Below are positions 10,231 through 20,500 of a stretch of 22,440 nt of DNA, piece after piece. The notes beneath the pieces are model-generated. The model was given only the letters and a program-made list of their open reading frames with translations. It was not told the DNA's origin and searched no databases. The stretch's first letter is position 1, and each line of letters begins with the position of its first letter. Position numbers and translations under genes: made by a program. Source of the DNA: Nemertoderma westbladi (taxonomy: Eukaryota; Xenacoelomorpha; Nemertodermatida; Nemertodermatidae); NCBI GenBank assembly GCA_032718475.1, contig JAUCBJ010001768.1:1-22440 (forward strand), written 5' to 3'.

Positions 10231-10884
10231 AGACGCAATAGGCATACTGTAGTCAGAGGGGTGAGCTTATGCACGCCCATAACTAACAGATGTTAAATTA
10301 CTAAATTAGGTAGAATACTGAAGCAAATCTGGCCTTAACCAGGTGGAACACTGAAGTCAAACTGGAAGAAAAGTTAAACTTACCATACTGTAGTCAGAGG
10401 GGTGAGCTTATGCACGCCCATAACTAACAGATGGTAAATTACTAAATTAGGTAGAACACTGAAGTTAATCTGGCTTCAGCCAGGTGGAACACTTAAAGTT
10501 GTGGAATACTACCAGTGCAGCATACACAACAACTGGTAGTAAACTGGGTTAAACTTAACATACTGTAGTCAGAGGGGTGAGCTTATGCACGCCCATAACT
10601 AACAGATGGTAAATTACTAAATTAGGTAGAACACTGAAGTTAATCTGGCCTCATCTGGCGGGATAGTATATAATGTTGTCCAGATGATCTCCATTTCCAG
10701 CCGTTATAGAGCGGGATCTCCATGTCCAGCCTCAATAGGGGAGGGATCTCCAGACGCAATAGGGTGGATGGAATGAAACATGGCGCAGCATACACAACAA
10801 CCATGAACAAACCAATATCCAGTCTGAATAAGATTGGATAGTATATAATGTTGTCCAGATAGTATGATAATGATCAAAGCAAGT
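10231..10884 (+). repeat. B module copy 1
   Basis: A 654-bp non-coding module. Its first part is three imperfect direct repeats beginning CATACTGTAGTCAGAGG at 10243, 10384 and 10559 (about 141, 175 and 107 bp). The second repeat holds a long inverted repeat (10507-10541). Degenerate 29-bp monomers follow (about 10686-10770). Then comes a stretch at 10751-10877 that matches the downstream flank of the large transposon ORF (14423-14541). S follows directly. No ORF or recognised domain was seen. Confidence 0.85.
10507..10541. repeat. 10-bp-stem inverted repeat in B module 1
   Basis: TACTACCAGT (10507-10516) and ACTGGTAGTA (10532-10541) are perfect reverse complements around a 15-base loop. A second, shorter palindrome (CTGGCT and AGCCAG) lies a little upstream. 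The role is unknown. Confidence 0.85.
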
Positions 10885-11076
10885 CCACTGTCAACAGACT
10901 ATGCAAAAGTCCAAAATAATTAATGTTTCGACCCTGGGCGCGCAATGCTCGACCCATGGTTAAACTATAAATATTAGGACACTTCACAAACACACAAACA
11001 GGTTCACCAGCCTCAGAATGGTAGGTTGACTAGCCCCAGAAGGGCAGGTTCACTACCCTCGATAGTTGTCCAGACT
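10885..11076 (+). repeat. S spacer copy 12
   Basis: 192-bp S copy, joined on its left to a B module and not to 29-bp monomers. Confidence 0.9.
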
Positions 11077-11642
11077 CAATAGGGCAGGATCTCCATGTCC
11101 AGCCTTAATAGGGCAGGATCTCCACATCCAGCCTCAATAGGGCAGGATCTCCATGTCCAGCCTCAATAGGGCAGGATCTCCATGTCCAGCCTCAATAGGG
11201 CAGGATCTCCATGTCCAGCCTCAATACGGCAGGATCTCCATGTCCAGCCTCAATAGGGCAGGATCTCCATGTCCAGCCTCAATAAGGCAGGATCTCCATG
11301 TCCAGCCTCAATACGGCAGGATCTCCATGTCCAGCCTCAATAGGGCAGGATCTCCATGTCCAGCCTCAATAAGGCAGGATCTCCATGTCCAGCCTCAATA
11401 CGGCAGGATCTCCATGTCCAGCCTCAATAGGGCAGGATCTCCATGTCCAGCCTCAATAGGGCAGGATATCCATGTCCAGCCTCAATAAGGCGGGATCTCC
11501 AAGTCCAGCCTCAATACAGCAGGATCTCCAAGTCCAGCCTCAATAGGGCAGGATCTCCATGTCCAGCCTCAATAAGGCAGGATCTCCATGTCCAGCCTCA
11601 ATACGGCAGGATCTCCATGTCTCCATCTCCATCTCCATCTCC
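11077..11642 (+). repeat. 29-bp satellite array, block 15
   Basis: About 19-20 monomers. Compared with block 14 it has three extra monomers before the GGATATCC unit and two fewer after it. The terminal CTCCAT run is one hexamer longer. Confidence 0.9.
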
Positions 11643-12296
11643 AGACGCAATAGGCATACTGTAGTCAGAGGGGTGAGCTTATGCACGCCCATAACTAACA
11701 GATGTTAAATTACTAAATTAGGTAGAATACTGAAGCAAATCTGGCCTTAACCAGGTGGAACACTGAAGTCAAACTGGAAGAAAAGTTAAACTTACCATAC
11801 TGTAGTCAGAGGGGTGAGCTTATGCACGCCCATAACTAACAGATGGTAAATTACTAAATTAGGTAGAACACTGAAGTTAATCTGGCTTCAGCCAGGTGGA
11901 ACACTTAAAGTTGTGGAATACTACCAGTGCAGCATACACAACAACTGGTAGTAAACTGGGTTAAACTTAACATACTGTAGTCAGAGGGGTGAGCTTATGC
12001 ACGCCCATAACTAACAGATGGTAAATTACTAAATTAGGTAGAACACTGAAGTTAATCTGGCCTCATCTGGCGGGATAGTATATAATGTTGTCCAGATGAT
12101 CTCCATTTCCAGCCGTTATAGAGTGGGATCTCCATGTCCAGCCTCAATAGGGGAGGGATCTCCAGACGCAATAGGGTGGATGGAATGAAACATGGCGCAG
12201 CATACACAACAACCATGAACAAACCAATATCCAGTCTGAATAAGATTGGATAGTATATAATGTTGTCCAGATAGTATGATAATGATCAAAGCAAGT
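11643..12296 (+). repeat. B module copy 2
   Basis: Second B module, 1412 bp from the first and nearly identical to it by eye. Internal direct repeats start at 11655, 11796 and 11971. Confidence 0.85.
11919..11953. repeat. 10-bp-stem inverted repeat in B module 2
   Basis: Same perfect 10-bp stem and 15-base loop as at 10507-10541. Confidence 0.85.
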
Positions 12297-12488
12297 CCAC
12301 TGTCAACAGACTATGCAAAAGTCCAAAATAATTAATGTTTCGACCCTGGGCGCGCAATGCTCGACCCATGGTTAAACTATAAATATTAGGACACTTCACA
12401 AACACACAAACAGGTTCACCAGCCTCAGAATGGTAGGTTGACTAGCCCCAGAAGGGCAGGTTCACTACCCTCGATAGTTGTCCAGACT
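12297..12488 (+). repeat. S spacer copy 13
   Basis: 192-bp S copy, preceded by B module 2 and followed directly by a TACGG-type monomer. Confidence 0.9.
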
Positions 12489-12671
12489 CAATACGGCAGG
12501 ATCTCCATGTCCAGCCTCAATAGGGCAGGATCTCCATGTCCAGCCTCAATACGGCAGGATCTCCATGTCCAGCCTCAATAGGGCAGGATCTCCATGTCCA
12601 GCCTCAATAAGGCAGGATCTCCATGTCCAGCCTCAATACGGCAGGATCTCCATGTCTCCATCTCCATCTCC
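12489..12671 (+). repeat. 29-bp satellite array, block 16 (about 6 units)
   Basis: The shortest array block, about six monomers ending in the CTCCAT hexamer run. Confidence 0.95.
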
Positions 12672-13326
12672 AGACGCAATAGGCATACTGTAGTCAGAGA
12701 GGCGAGCTTATGCACGCCCATAATTAACAGGATGTTAAATTACTAAATTAGGTAGAATACTGAAGCAAATCTGGCCTTAATCAGGAGGAATACTGAAGTC
12801 AAACTGGAAGAAAAGTTAAACTTACCATACTGTAGTCAGAGGGGTGAGCTTATGCACGCCCATAACTAACAGATGGTAAATTACTAAATTAGGTAGAACA
12901 CTGAAGTTAATCTGGCTTCAGCCAGGTGGAACACTTAAAGTTGTGGAATACTACCAGTGCAGCATACACAACAACTGGTAGTAAACTGGGTTAAACTTAA
13001 CATACTGTAGTCAGAGGGGTGAGCTTATGCACGCCCATAACTAACAGATGGTAAATTACTAAATTAGGTAGAACACTGAAGTTAATCTGGCCTCATCTGG
13101 CGGGATAGTATATAATGTTGTCCAGATGATCTCCATTTCCAGCCGTTATAGAGCGGGATCTCCATGTCCAGCCTCAATAGGGGAGGGATCTCCAGACGCA
13201 ATAGGGTGGATGGAATGAAACATGGCGCAGCATACACAACAACCATGAACAAACCAATATCCAGTCTGAATAAGATTGGATAGTATATAATGTTGTCCAG
13301 ATAGTATGATAATGATCAAAGCAAGT
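12672..13326 (+). repeat. B module copy 3
   Basis: Third B module, 655 bp. It is the most diverged of the three near its start (GAGAGGCGAG, an extra G in ACAGGATG, TCAGGAGGAA). The internal direct repeats, inverted repeat and ORF-flank homology are all retained. Confidence 0.85.
12949..12983. repeat. 10-bp-stem inverted repeat in B module 3
   Basis: Same perfect stem and loop as in the other two B modules. Confidence 0.85.
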
Positions 13327-13518
13327 CCACTGTCAACAGACTATGCAAAAGTCCAAAATAATTAATGTTTCGACCCTGGGCGCGCAATGCTCGACCCATG
13401 GTTAAACTATAAATATTAGGACAGTTCATAAACACACAAACAGGTTCACCAGCCTCAGAATGGTGGGTTGACTAGCCCCAGAAGGGCAGGTTCACTACCC
13501 TCGATAGTTGTCCAGACT
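13327..13518 (+). repeat. S spacer copy 14
   Basis: 192-bp S copy preceded by B module 3, with substitutions in ACAGTTCATAAAC. Confidence 0.9.
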
Positions 13519-14175
13519 CAATAGGGCAGGATCTCCATGTCCAGCCTTAATAGGGCAGGATCTCCACATCCAGCTCAATAGGGCAGGATCTCCATGTCCA
13601 GCCTCAATAGGGCAGGATCTCCATGTCCAGCCTCAATAGGGCAGGATCTCCATGTCCAGCCTCAATACGGCAGGATCTCCATGTCCAGCCTCAATAGGGC
13701 AGGATCTCCATGACCAGCCTCAATAAGGCAGGATCTCCATGTCCAGCCTCAATACGGCAGGATCTCCATGTCCAGCCTCAATAGGGCAGGATCTCCATGT
13801 CCAGCCTCAATAGGGCAGGATCTCCATGTCCAGCCTCAATAAGGCAGGATCTCCATTTCCAGCCTCAATACGGCAGGATCTCCATGTCCAGCCTCAATAG
13901 GGCAGGATCTCCATGTCCAGCCTCAATAGGGCAGGATCTCCATGTCCAGCCTCAATAAGGCAGGATCTCCATGTCCAGCCTCAATACGGCAGGATCTCCA
14001 TGTCCAGCCTCAATAGGGCAGGATGTCCATGTCCAGCCTCAATAGGGCAGGATCTCCATGTCCAGCCTCAATACGGCAGGATCTCCATGTCCAGCCTCAA
14101 TAGGGCAGGATCTCCATGTCCAGCCTCAATAAGGCAGGATCTCCATGTCCAGCCTCAATACGGCAGGATCTCCAT
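13519..14175 (+). repeat. 29-bp satellite array, block 17 (about 22 units)
   Basis: The last 29-bp block before the gene: 22 full monomers, one with a single-base deletion near 13573, plus the partial unit at the usual phase. Confidence 0.95.
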
Positions 14176-14360
14176 CCACTGTCAACAGACTATGCAAAAG
14201 TCCAAAATAATTAATGTTTCGACCCTGGGCGCGCAATGCTCGACCCATGGTTAAACTATAAATATTAGGACACTTCACCAAACAGGTTCACCAGCCTCAG
14301 AATGGCGGGTTGACTAGCCCCAGAAGGGCGGGTTCACTAGCCTCGATAGTTGTCAAGACT
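14176..14360 (+). repeat. S spacer copy 15, 7-bp deletion
   Basis: Last S copy, 185 bp, missing 7 bp of the CAAACACA run. It is the copy nearest the transposon ORF. It is followed by 23-bp monomers, unlike the other 14 copies. Confidence 0.9.
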
Positions 14361-14429
14361 CAATAGGGCCGGATGTCAAGCCTCAATAGAGTGGGATGTC
14401 CAGCCTCAATAGGGTGGGATGTCCAGACT
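14361..14429 (+). repeat. right-edge 23-bp monomers
   Basis: Three consecutive 23-bp units (14361-14383, 14384-14406, 14407-14429). They align with the 29-bp monomer over its whole length except for absence of the CTCCAT hexamer between GGAT and GTCC. Confidence 0.85.
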
Positions 14430-14594
14430 CAATAGGGTGGATGGAATGAAACATGGTGCAGCATACACAACAACCATGAACAAACCAATATCCAGTCTGA
14501 ATAAGGCGGGATAGATAGTTGTCCAGATAGTATGATGATGAGTGGATAGTATGGTGGCCTATTTGGCACGGGCGCAGAAATAAGACATAGGTAT
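14423..14594. other. downstream flank of the transposon ORF, partly shared with B modules
   Basis: About 120 bp (14423-14541) match the last third of the B modules, including GGTGGATGGAATGAAACATG and CCAATATCCAGTCTGAATAA. The final roughly 50 bp up to the stop codon appear unique. On the minus strand I see no AATAAA poly(A) signal and no clear Helitron 3' end (hairpin then CTRR) here. Confidence 0.75.
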
Positions 14595-17500
14595 CTATTG
14601 GGACATTTGGATCTCTTCCTGCAAATTATCTTGAATTACCTCCAGGCATTTGACCATGGTTAGTTCAAAATGTTTGAAATTTCCATCTGCATCAACATAA
14701 AACTCAGCATTATATTGACGCACAATCTCAACACCCATAGCATATACCTGGTCTCGTCCTTTAGTCATATCACCACCTGCTGGTCCTGTCTCAGCCATAT
14801 CATGCCATCTTGTCTCAAATCCCTGACGGTTTTCCCTATTAAGTTTACTCTCGGCATCACCAGGAAATCCATGAATGAAAGCATAGAGTGACCAAGGATG
14901 TAATATAGGATTCTTTGTAAACTCAGAACCCGTTTTATTTTGATGACTCTGAAGCCTCACTTTTAGGTTCTGAGTTTCACCTGTATAGCTAACATTTGGG
15001 AACCGAATGCTAATAAGCATATACACAAATCCTATTTGTGCTCCAGGGATCTCCCTATAGTAGGGTCGCAAGGGATGATTAGCGAACATTATAGGAACCT
15101 GAGGTGGCCCAATAAGAATATTAAGACGTCTCAATAACTGGTCTATATAATCTTGATTGGGTGACTTCATGCTGAGCAAGATGCGGATACAATTGAAGGC
15201 TTCAACCATGTTACCAACAAATGTAAAAGTGTTGAGATATCGCACCCTCGATATTAGGGTTGTTATCTGGGTTTTAATCCATAGTCTATACTTACTCTTG
15301 GCATCAGATGAAATCTGTGTTGCTAAGCTTGGAGCATCTTGACCTTGTACACCATGTACGGTCCCTGCCCCAAAGTAGCGCACAGGAAACTGCACCCGCC
15401 TGCCAAAAAGGCTACTGCCAAAACCTGTAGAAGTTGGTGCACAAGGCCGTTGCTTAACTTTAGCTACAGGCCATGTGTCCTCAACCTCTTCAATGCGACG
15501 ACAACCTTTCGGAACAACAGCTAATTCCAAGAAGTCATCACAATCAGCCGGCACAGTTTTGACAACAGACAATTGACCATTGGAAAACTGAGGTTGCCCA
15601 GAAAGCTGATTGTATGTGAACCTAAGTATCTGCTTTAGAAATAAAACCAATTCCATAGGTTCCCGACAAGATCTTGTTATTGAACTGATAATGCTAGGAG
15701 TGTTTGTAGGCTTCCATGAGCTAGAACTAGAGGCAGTAGAACTAACTTCATCATGGCCGCTAATTACAACAGTCCCAGGCTCATTCCTATGGAGGGAAAG
15801 GTACTTCTGCAGGACCTCCTGCTCTGCAGCCCTAGTGCCAACCACCTTCAAGACATCATCTGGGACATCATCCCAGCTATCGACAAAGTTACACCGCTGT
15901 TTCAAGATATCTATCACTTCATCAATCTGGTTTGAAGATGGATTGGAGCTTCGCATAATGTCAATGACATGTTGCAATTCCTTGTCATTAGCACTGCGAA
16001 CATAATGTCTCGCCACACAAACATTGAATGTTGTTAAAAAGTGTGTGCTAAGCCATACAACTCTACCATCTACAGGTTCTAATTGTAGATGATCTCCGCA
16101 CCCGATGAATAGTTTACCACCAAACGGTCTCTGTGTGTTACATATTCGGCGCAATACTAAATCAATAGCAGCAAGATACTCACAAGAGAGCATTCCACAT
16201 TCCTCAAAGAAGATAACATTCAATCTTTGAAGGTAAGCAAGTTTGGATGGATTCTTTGCCAGGGATAATAAGCATTCCTGGGCTAAGCAAGTGCTAGTTA
16301 ATGCACGTGAACCCTTCTGAACACCAAAAGGCATCAGTAGATGTAGGTGTTCACCACCTAGCAATCTAGCTCGCTCACTGGTAATGGCAGTTAGCTGCAC
16401 CTTTAAACCACGCGAGAGGCTATATGCCAGTCCCATTAGCATAACATGAGTCTTGCCAACACCAGGTGCGCCAATCAACCAAGGGGATTTCACAAAAGTT
16501 GATGATGGATGACAATAAGCATCAACAGCATTCACCAATACTTGTAGCATGTTCTTTTGCTCAGCAACAGATTCCCCAGTTTGGCCATTAGCCACATCCA
16601 ATAAAGGTTGCCACTCTAGAGGATTGGCCCGTGTAGCACTTGCTAAATCAGCCATATCTGGCAATATCAATCCATCCTGTCCATACAATGCCTCGAGAAG
16701 ATTGTCATGGCTGACTTTCTCCAACCGCTCTACTGCTTTCGTAGCTTGTACACGAATACTATCCTCATAAAATAGAGGAATAGCTTCATAAAACAACCCA
16801 TCACCAGCAAAGAATTGTCGAATACCAGTGATAGCAAGACGTAGATAACGTTGGAATTGCATATTACCAATAGACTGATAATGCAAGTCTTTCATGACAT
16901 AGGTTTTCAATAAGTCAGTAACTTCACATTCCGGCACGTTAATATCATCAGATATTAGATTTGCCTTCTTGAAAGTTGTACGAATATCCTGAACATCTAA
17001 TAAATCGAGTTCAGTCTCAAAACTTCCAAGGGAATAGGCAAGATGAAACAAAAAACGTCCCATTTGTAATGGACTAACACTAGAGAATACAACTATACCA
17101 GGTTTCTTATGTTTCTCGCAGTCACTAACAAATGTCTTATGGAGTTGTCCTCTGGAAATAGGTAAGAATACCTCATCCAATAACTGTCTAGCGATAACAC
17201 TGCCACTTGCAGCCTTTCTTGTCAGGAAATCTACAGCTATTGCAATACCAGATGGTCGTAGCTGCCATTGATGACTATTAGCATCAATCCAATGGCACTT
17301 CTTAAGCTCCAAATGACATTGATATTTCTTGACCTTTCCTACAACAGCAAAGCATTCAAAGAATATGTCAAGTCTATCGAAGATTCGGAGCTCAGGAGCT
17401 CTTATGCTGAAAGAAGTTAAACCATCAGCAATATAATCACTCTTACCCATCTCATTGACAGTAAGAATTTGGTTATTTGTAAAGTTACGCCATTCTGGTA

Positions 17501-20500
17501 AACCTGGCATCATTAATCGCTTTTGAACAGCATTAAGGACACCCATAGTGACATCTCTTGTTTGTTGTTTCACAATGCCATGCCGGTACTCAGGAGACAG
17601 AGTAGAAACATGGACAAAGTCCACATTTGTTCTGATGTATGGGAACCCCAAAAGATTATGAAGAATCTCTGGATAACCCATCTCCCGAGCTTTGATGCCA
17701 CTCTTATTGGTATCCTTCTTATCAGCCTGTTTCTTGAGGTAATTAACCCCAGAAATCTTTATACCCTCTTGCTCAGTATGAGAGACCTTTACTGAGGTCA
17801 TATTCTTTTGGCCATCAATTTTAACAGCCCGTCGCTCTTCAGGACCACCCAAGTACTTAGCACAATACGAGGTGCAGAACCTTGTATCACACGCCTGTAC
17901 ATTGGTGGCTGATCTCAAAGCAACCCAATACCTAGGTATCGTTGGTACCGCAAACTCATGACCACTAGCAGAATAAGTATGGCGACCTCCAATAAGATTT
18001 CTGTGTGCCAATCGATTACCCTCATCATCTAATCTAAGAGACCCATCATCATTTCTTTGAAGAAGGTCTATAGATTCAAGATCATCGAGGGCATCATCGG
18101 TGTACATGTCAGTCTTGGGTTTAAAGCCATTATCACAACTAGCAACATGACGAGGCATTCGGCAAAACGTATTACCAGTCTCGTCAATACGTTTATGGCA
18201 TCGACTGCCAGCTCGGTCGCAGTTATGCGTTTGCAGGTGCTTAAGGCTGAACAGATGAAACCATTCGTCATCCTCAATGATTCCTTGCTCAACCAATTGA
18301 GGACGATCTGTACCAAACACAGGAGCTAACAAGTCAGCGGTTCGACAGCAAATCCTATCGCGTGTCTCCTCTATAGTCTCTGGGTGGAGGGTTATTCCAC
18401 CATGGATATGTAGCATATTTGCTACAGGGGATCCCTGGTCTTGAGCCTCCATTCGGGTCCATATATACTTCACATCACCAAAGGGTTTATCGATACCCCG
18501 TTCAATCCAATGGTGAAGGTGATCCGCAAAACGATTCCAACATCGCGTGAATAAGGCAGTATATTTCTCCAGAGCTAAAGCCAGCTTACAGCCTTCCAGA
18601 TGTTCAAAGAGCCTCCGAGCTGCATGATAAACTGGCGAAACTCCTGGAGTATTTGCATTATTACAGGTGGCTGTGAAAAAATAATTCCAGTAGCCATACC
18701 GCAATAGTGCACACAACTCCCTCACACGACGCCGTGATTCCATTTCGTCAAAACGCAATATGTTATCTGAAGCACCAGATTGAATCCTCTCCTCTCCTTC
18801 ACAGACTTGTTCAAATCCTTTACGGAGGACAAGCTGAGGAGAAGTATGGTTCAATACAGAGTTCATATACACATCAAACCAGAAATGAAGATAAGCTGGA
18901 TCCTTTGATGAAAACAGCCGCTCATCATATGTCCTGATATGCATATGTTCCCGTAGGGATGCTATACCATAATTAGGAATATCGAATGGAAGGCCATACA
19001 AGAATGAAGGAATGGCACCAACGACGCTTCCATTGGCCTTCATATACCAGAAGTTCCTTGGAAAAAGGAGTCCTTCAATGTACATAAGAGGCAAATGGAT
19101 GCCAGGTGAACGGGAGGCAATATGGTACAGCACCTTATTAACATGGGCTGAACCTTTACCCCCATAACCACGACTACGTTTAAGGATTTGGAGGCCATTC
19201 TCATTGTTCAGCAAACAATGAGCAGATACTCTTCCAATATCAAAAATTGGAATAGTGGCTCCAGTTGCCAATCCCACTAAAGGATATTCATCCTCATCGT
19301 AATCGCCATCATTGATCCCTACCACATAGTCCTCCACAGGATTTGCAGAACCATCAGTGTGAAAATCACCACCAAAAATTCTGTTTGCCCTATCTATAGG
19401 ATCTTCCACTTCCTCATCATCAGATGAGGCTACATCACCTTCTATAGGTGACCTTTGCTGATGACCAACTTGTTGATTACAAGGATCGATAAGTATCACA
19501 GACTCTGGTTGAACAATAACTTTCTTCCAGTGACTAAGGCACAAACCAACCTTACACTGATTTTCAGGATACCCGTTGGGGCACCGCCAGCGAATGTTCT
19601 TACTCACATTAGTGCCAGAATGCAACTTAACACATAATCCATTATCCTCCCTAAAGTTTTCTCTACGGAGTAATGTATTATGCTGTGAACACTTAACCTT
19701 ACTTTGATCAGCAAAATTCGCAATAAATTGATCTCGCTGGATCTCAGTTAGGTTATAGCATCCCTTCTTTACATAGATGTAAAGATGCGCCCTCTTAATT
19801 TCTCTCTCGGGATCATCTACCATAGGTGGCATCAGTTTAGTTTCCTCACGGAAGTAATGCTGGAATGAGTGATCATCACTCCAGCGAAAGATACCGGATA
19901 ACTTATTATCCCTAATCAATAAGGCTGAATGCAGGTAATAGCCACGTATCTGCAAAGGGAATGGCTCCCCTCTGCCAGTATTATGTGGCACACTAATGAC
20001 ATAAATGTCATCGTCAAGCATGTCATCAATAGATTTAACCTCGCAACAACCTGGAATAAGTTCTTCCAGCATTAGAGCTACTTGGCTGTCGACAGTTTGA
20101 CGGTGTAGACCAAGGTCAATATCCTCATCCAATCTTTCAAGAATATGTTTGGAATACATATATCGTTGTTTTTTTGTGCAATAAGCAGCATACACACCAT
20201 ACTTAAGATATTTAAGAAGAGCCTTTTGAGCATCATTCTTAATTTCTACAGCCTGGAGGATAGTATGCATCACACGGCAATGCATCACTGAAAATGACAG
20301 CATTTGCAGTCTAAGGCCATCGGACATAAATGTTTCATTATAAATATGCCATGACCTTCTGCCGATAGCATTACAAGGTTGCATTATTGGCATTTCATCA
20401 AGACAGATGTCCTTGAAAGAAAACTTATTTGGGTCATTCTCTTCCGTTCCCTTATTCAAAATTCTCTGGTGAAGCTTGTAGCAGTCGTACACATCCATGT

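Noticed and set aside
284-14175. CRISPR array, because the repeat length is 29 bp
   Set aside because: Monomers are directly head to tail with no unique spacers, and the setting is eukaryotic satellite with transposon sequence.
186-14254. Many plus-strand open frames reading MSSLNRAGSPCPAS... through the array
   Set aside because: They are translations of the 29-bp monomer. Three monomers make 87 bases, so the three frames alternate, and stops appear wherever a unit has TAG or TAA in phase. There is no conserved start, end or length.
284-14360. CENP-B box in the satellite, which would point to a centromere
   Set aside because: No match to the TTCG...CGGG core pattern was seen in the 29-bp, S, B or tRNA-related units.
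14542-14594. Poly(A) signal or Helitron 3' end just downstream of the ORF
   Set aside because: I found neither AATAAA on the minus strand nor a hairpin with CTRR in this stretch.
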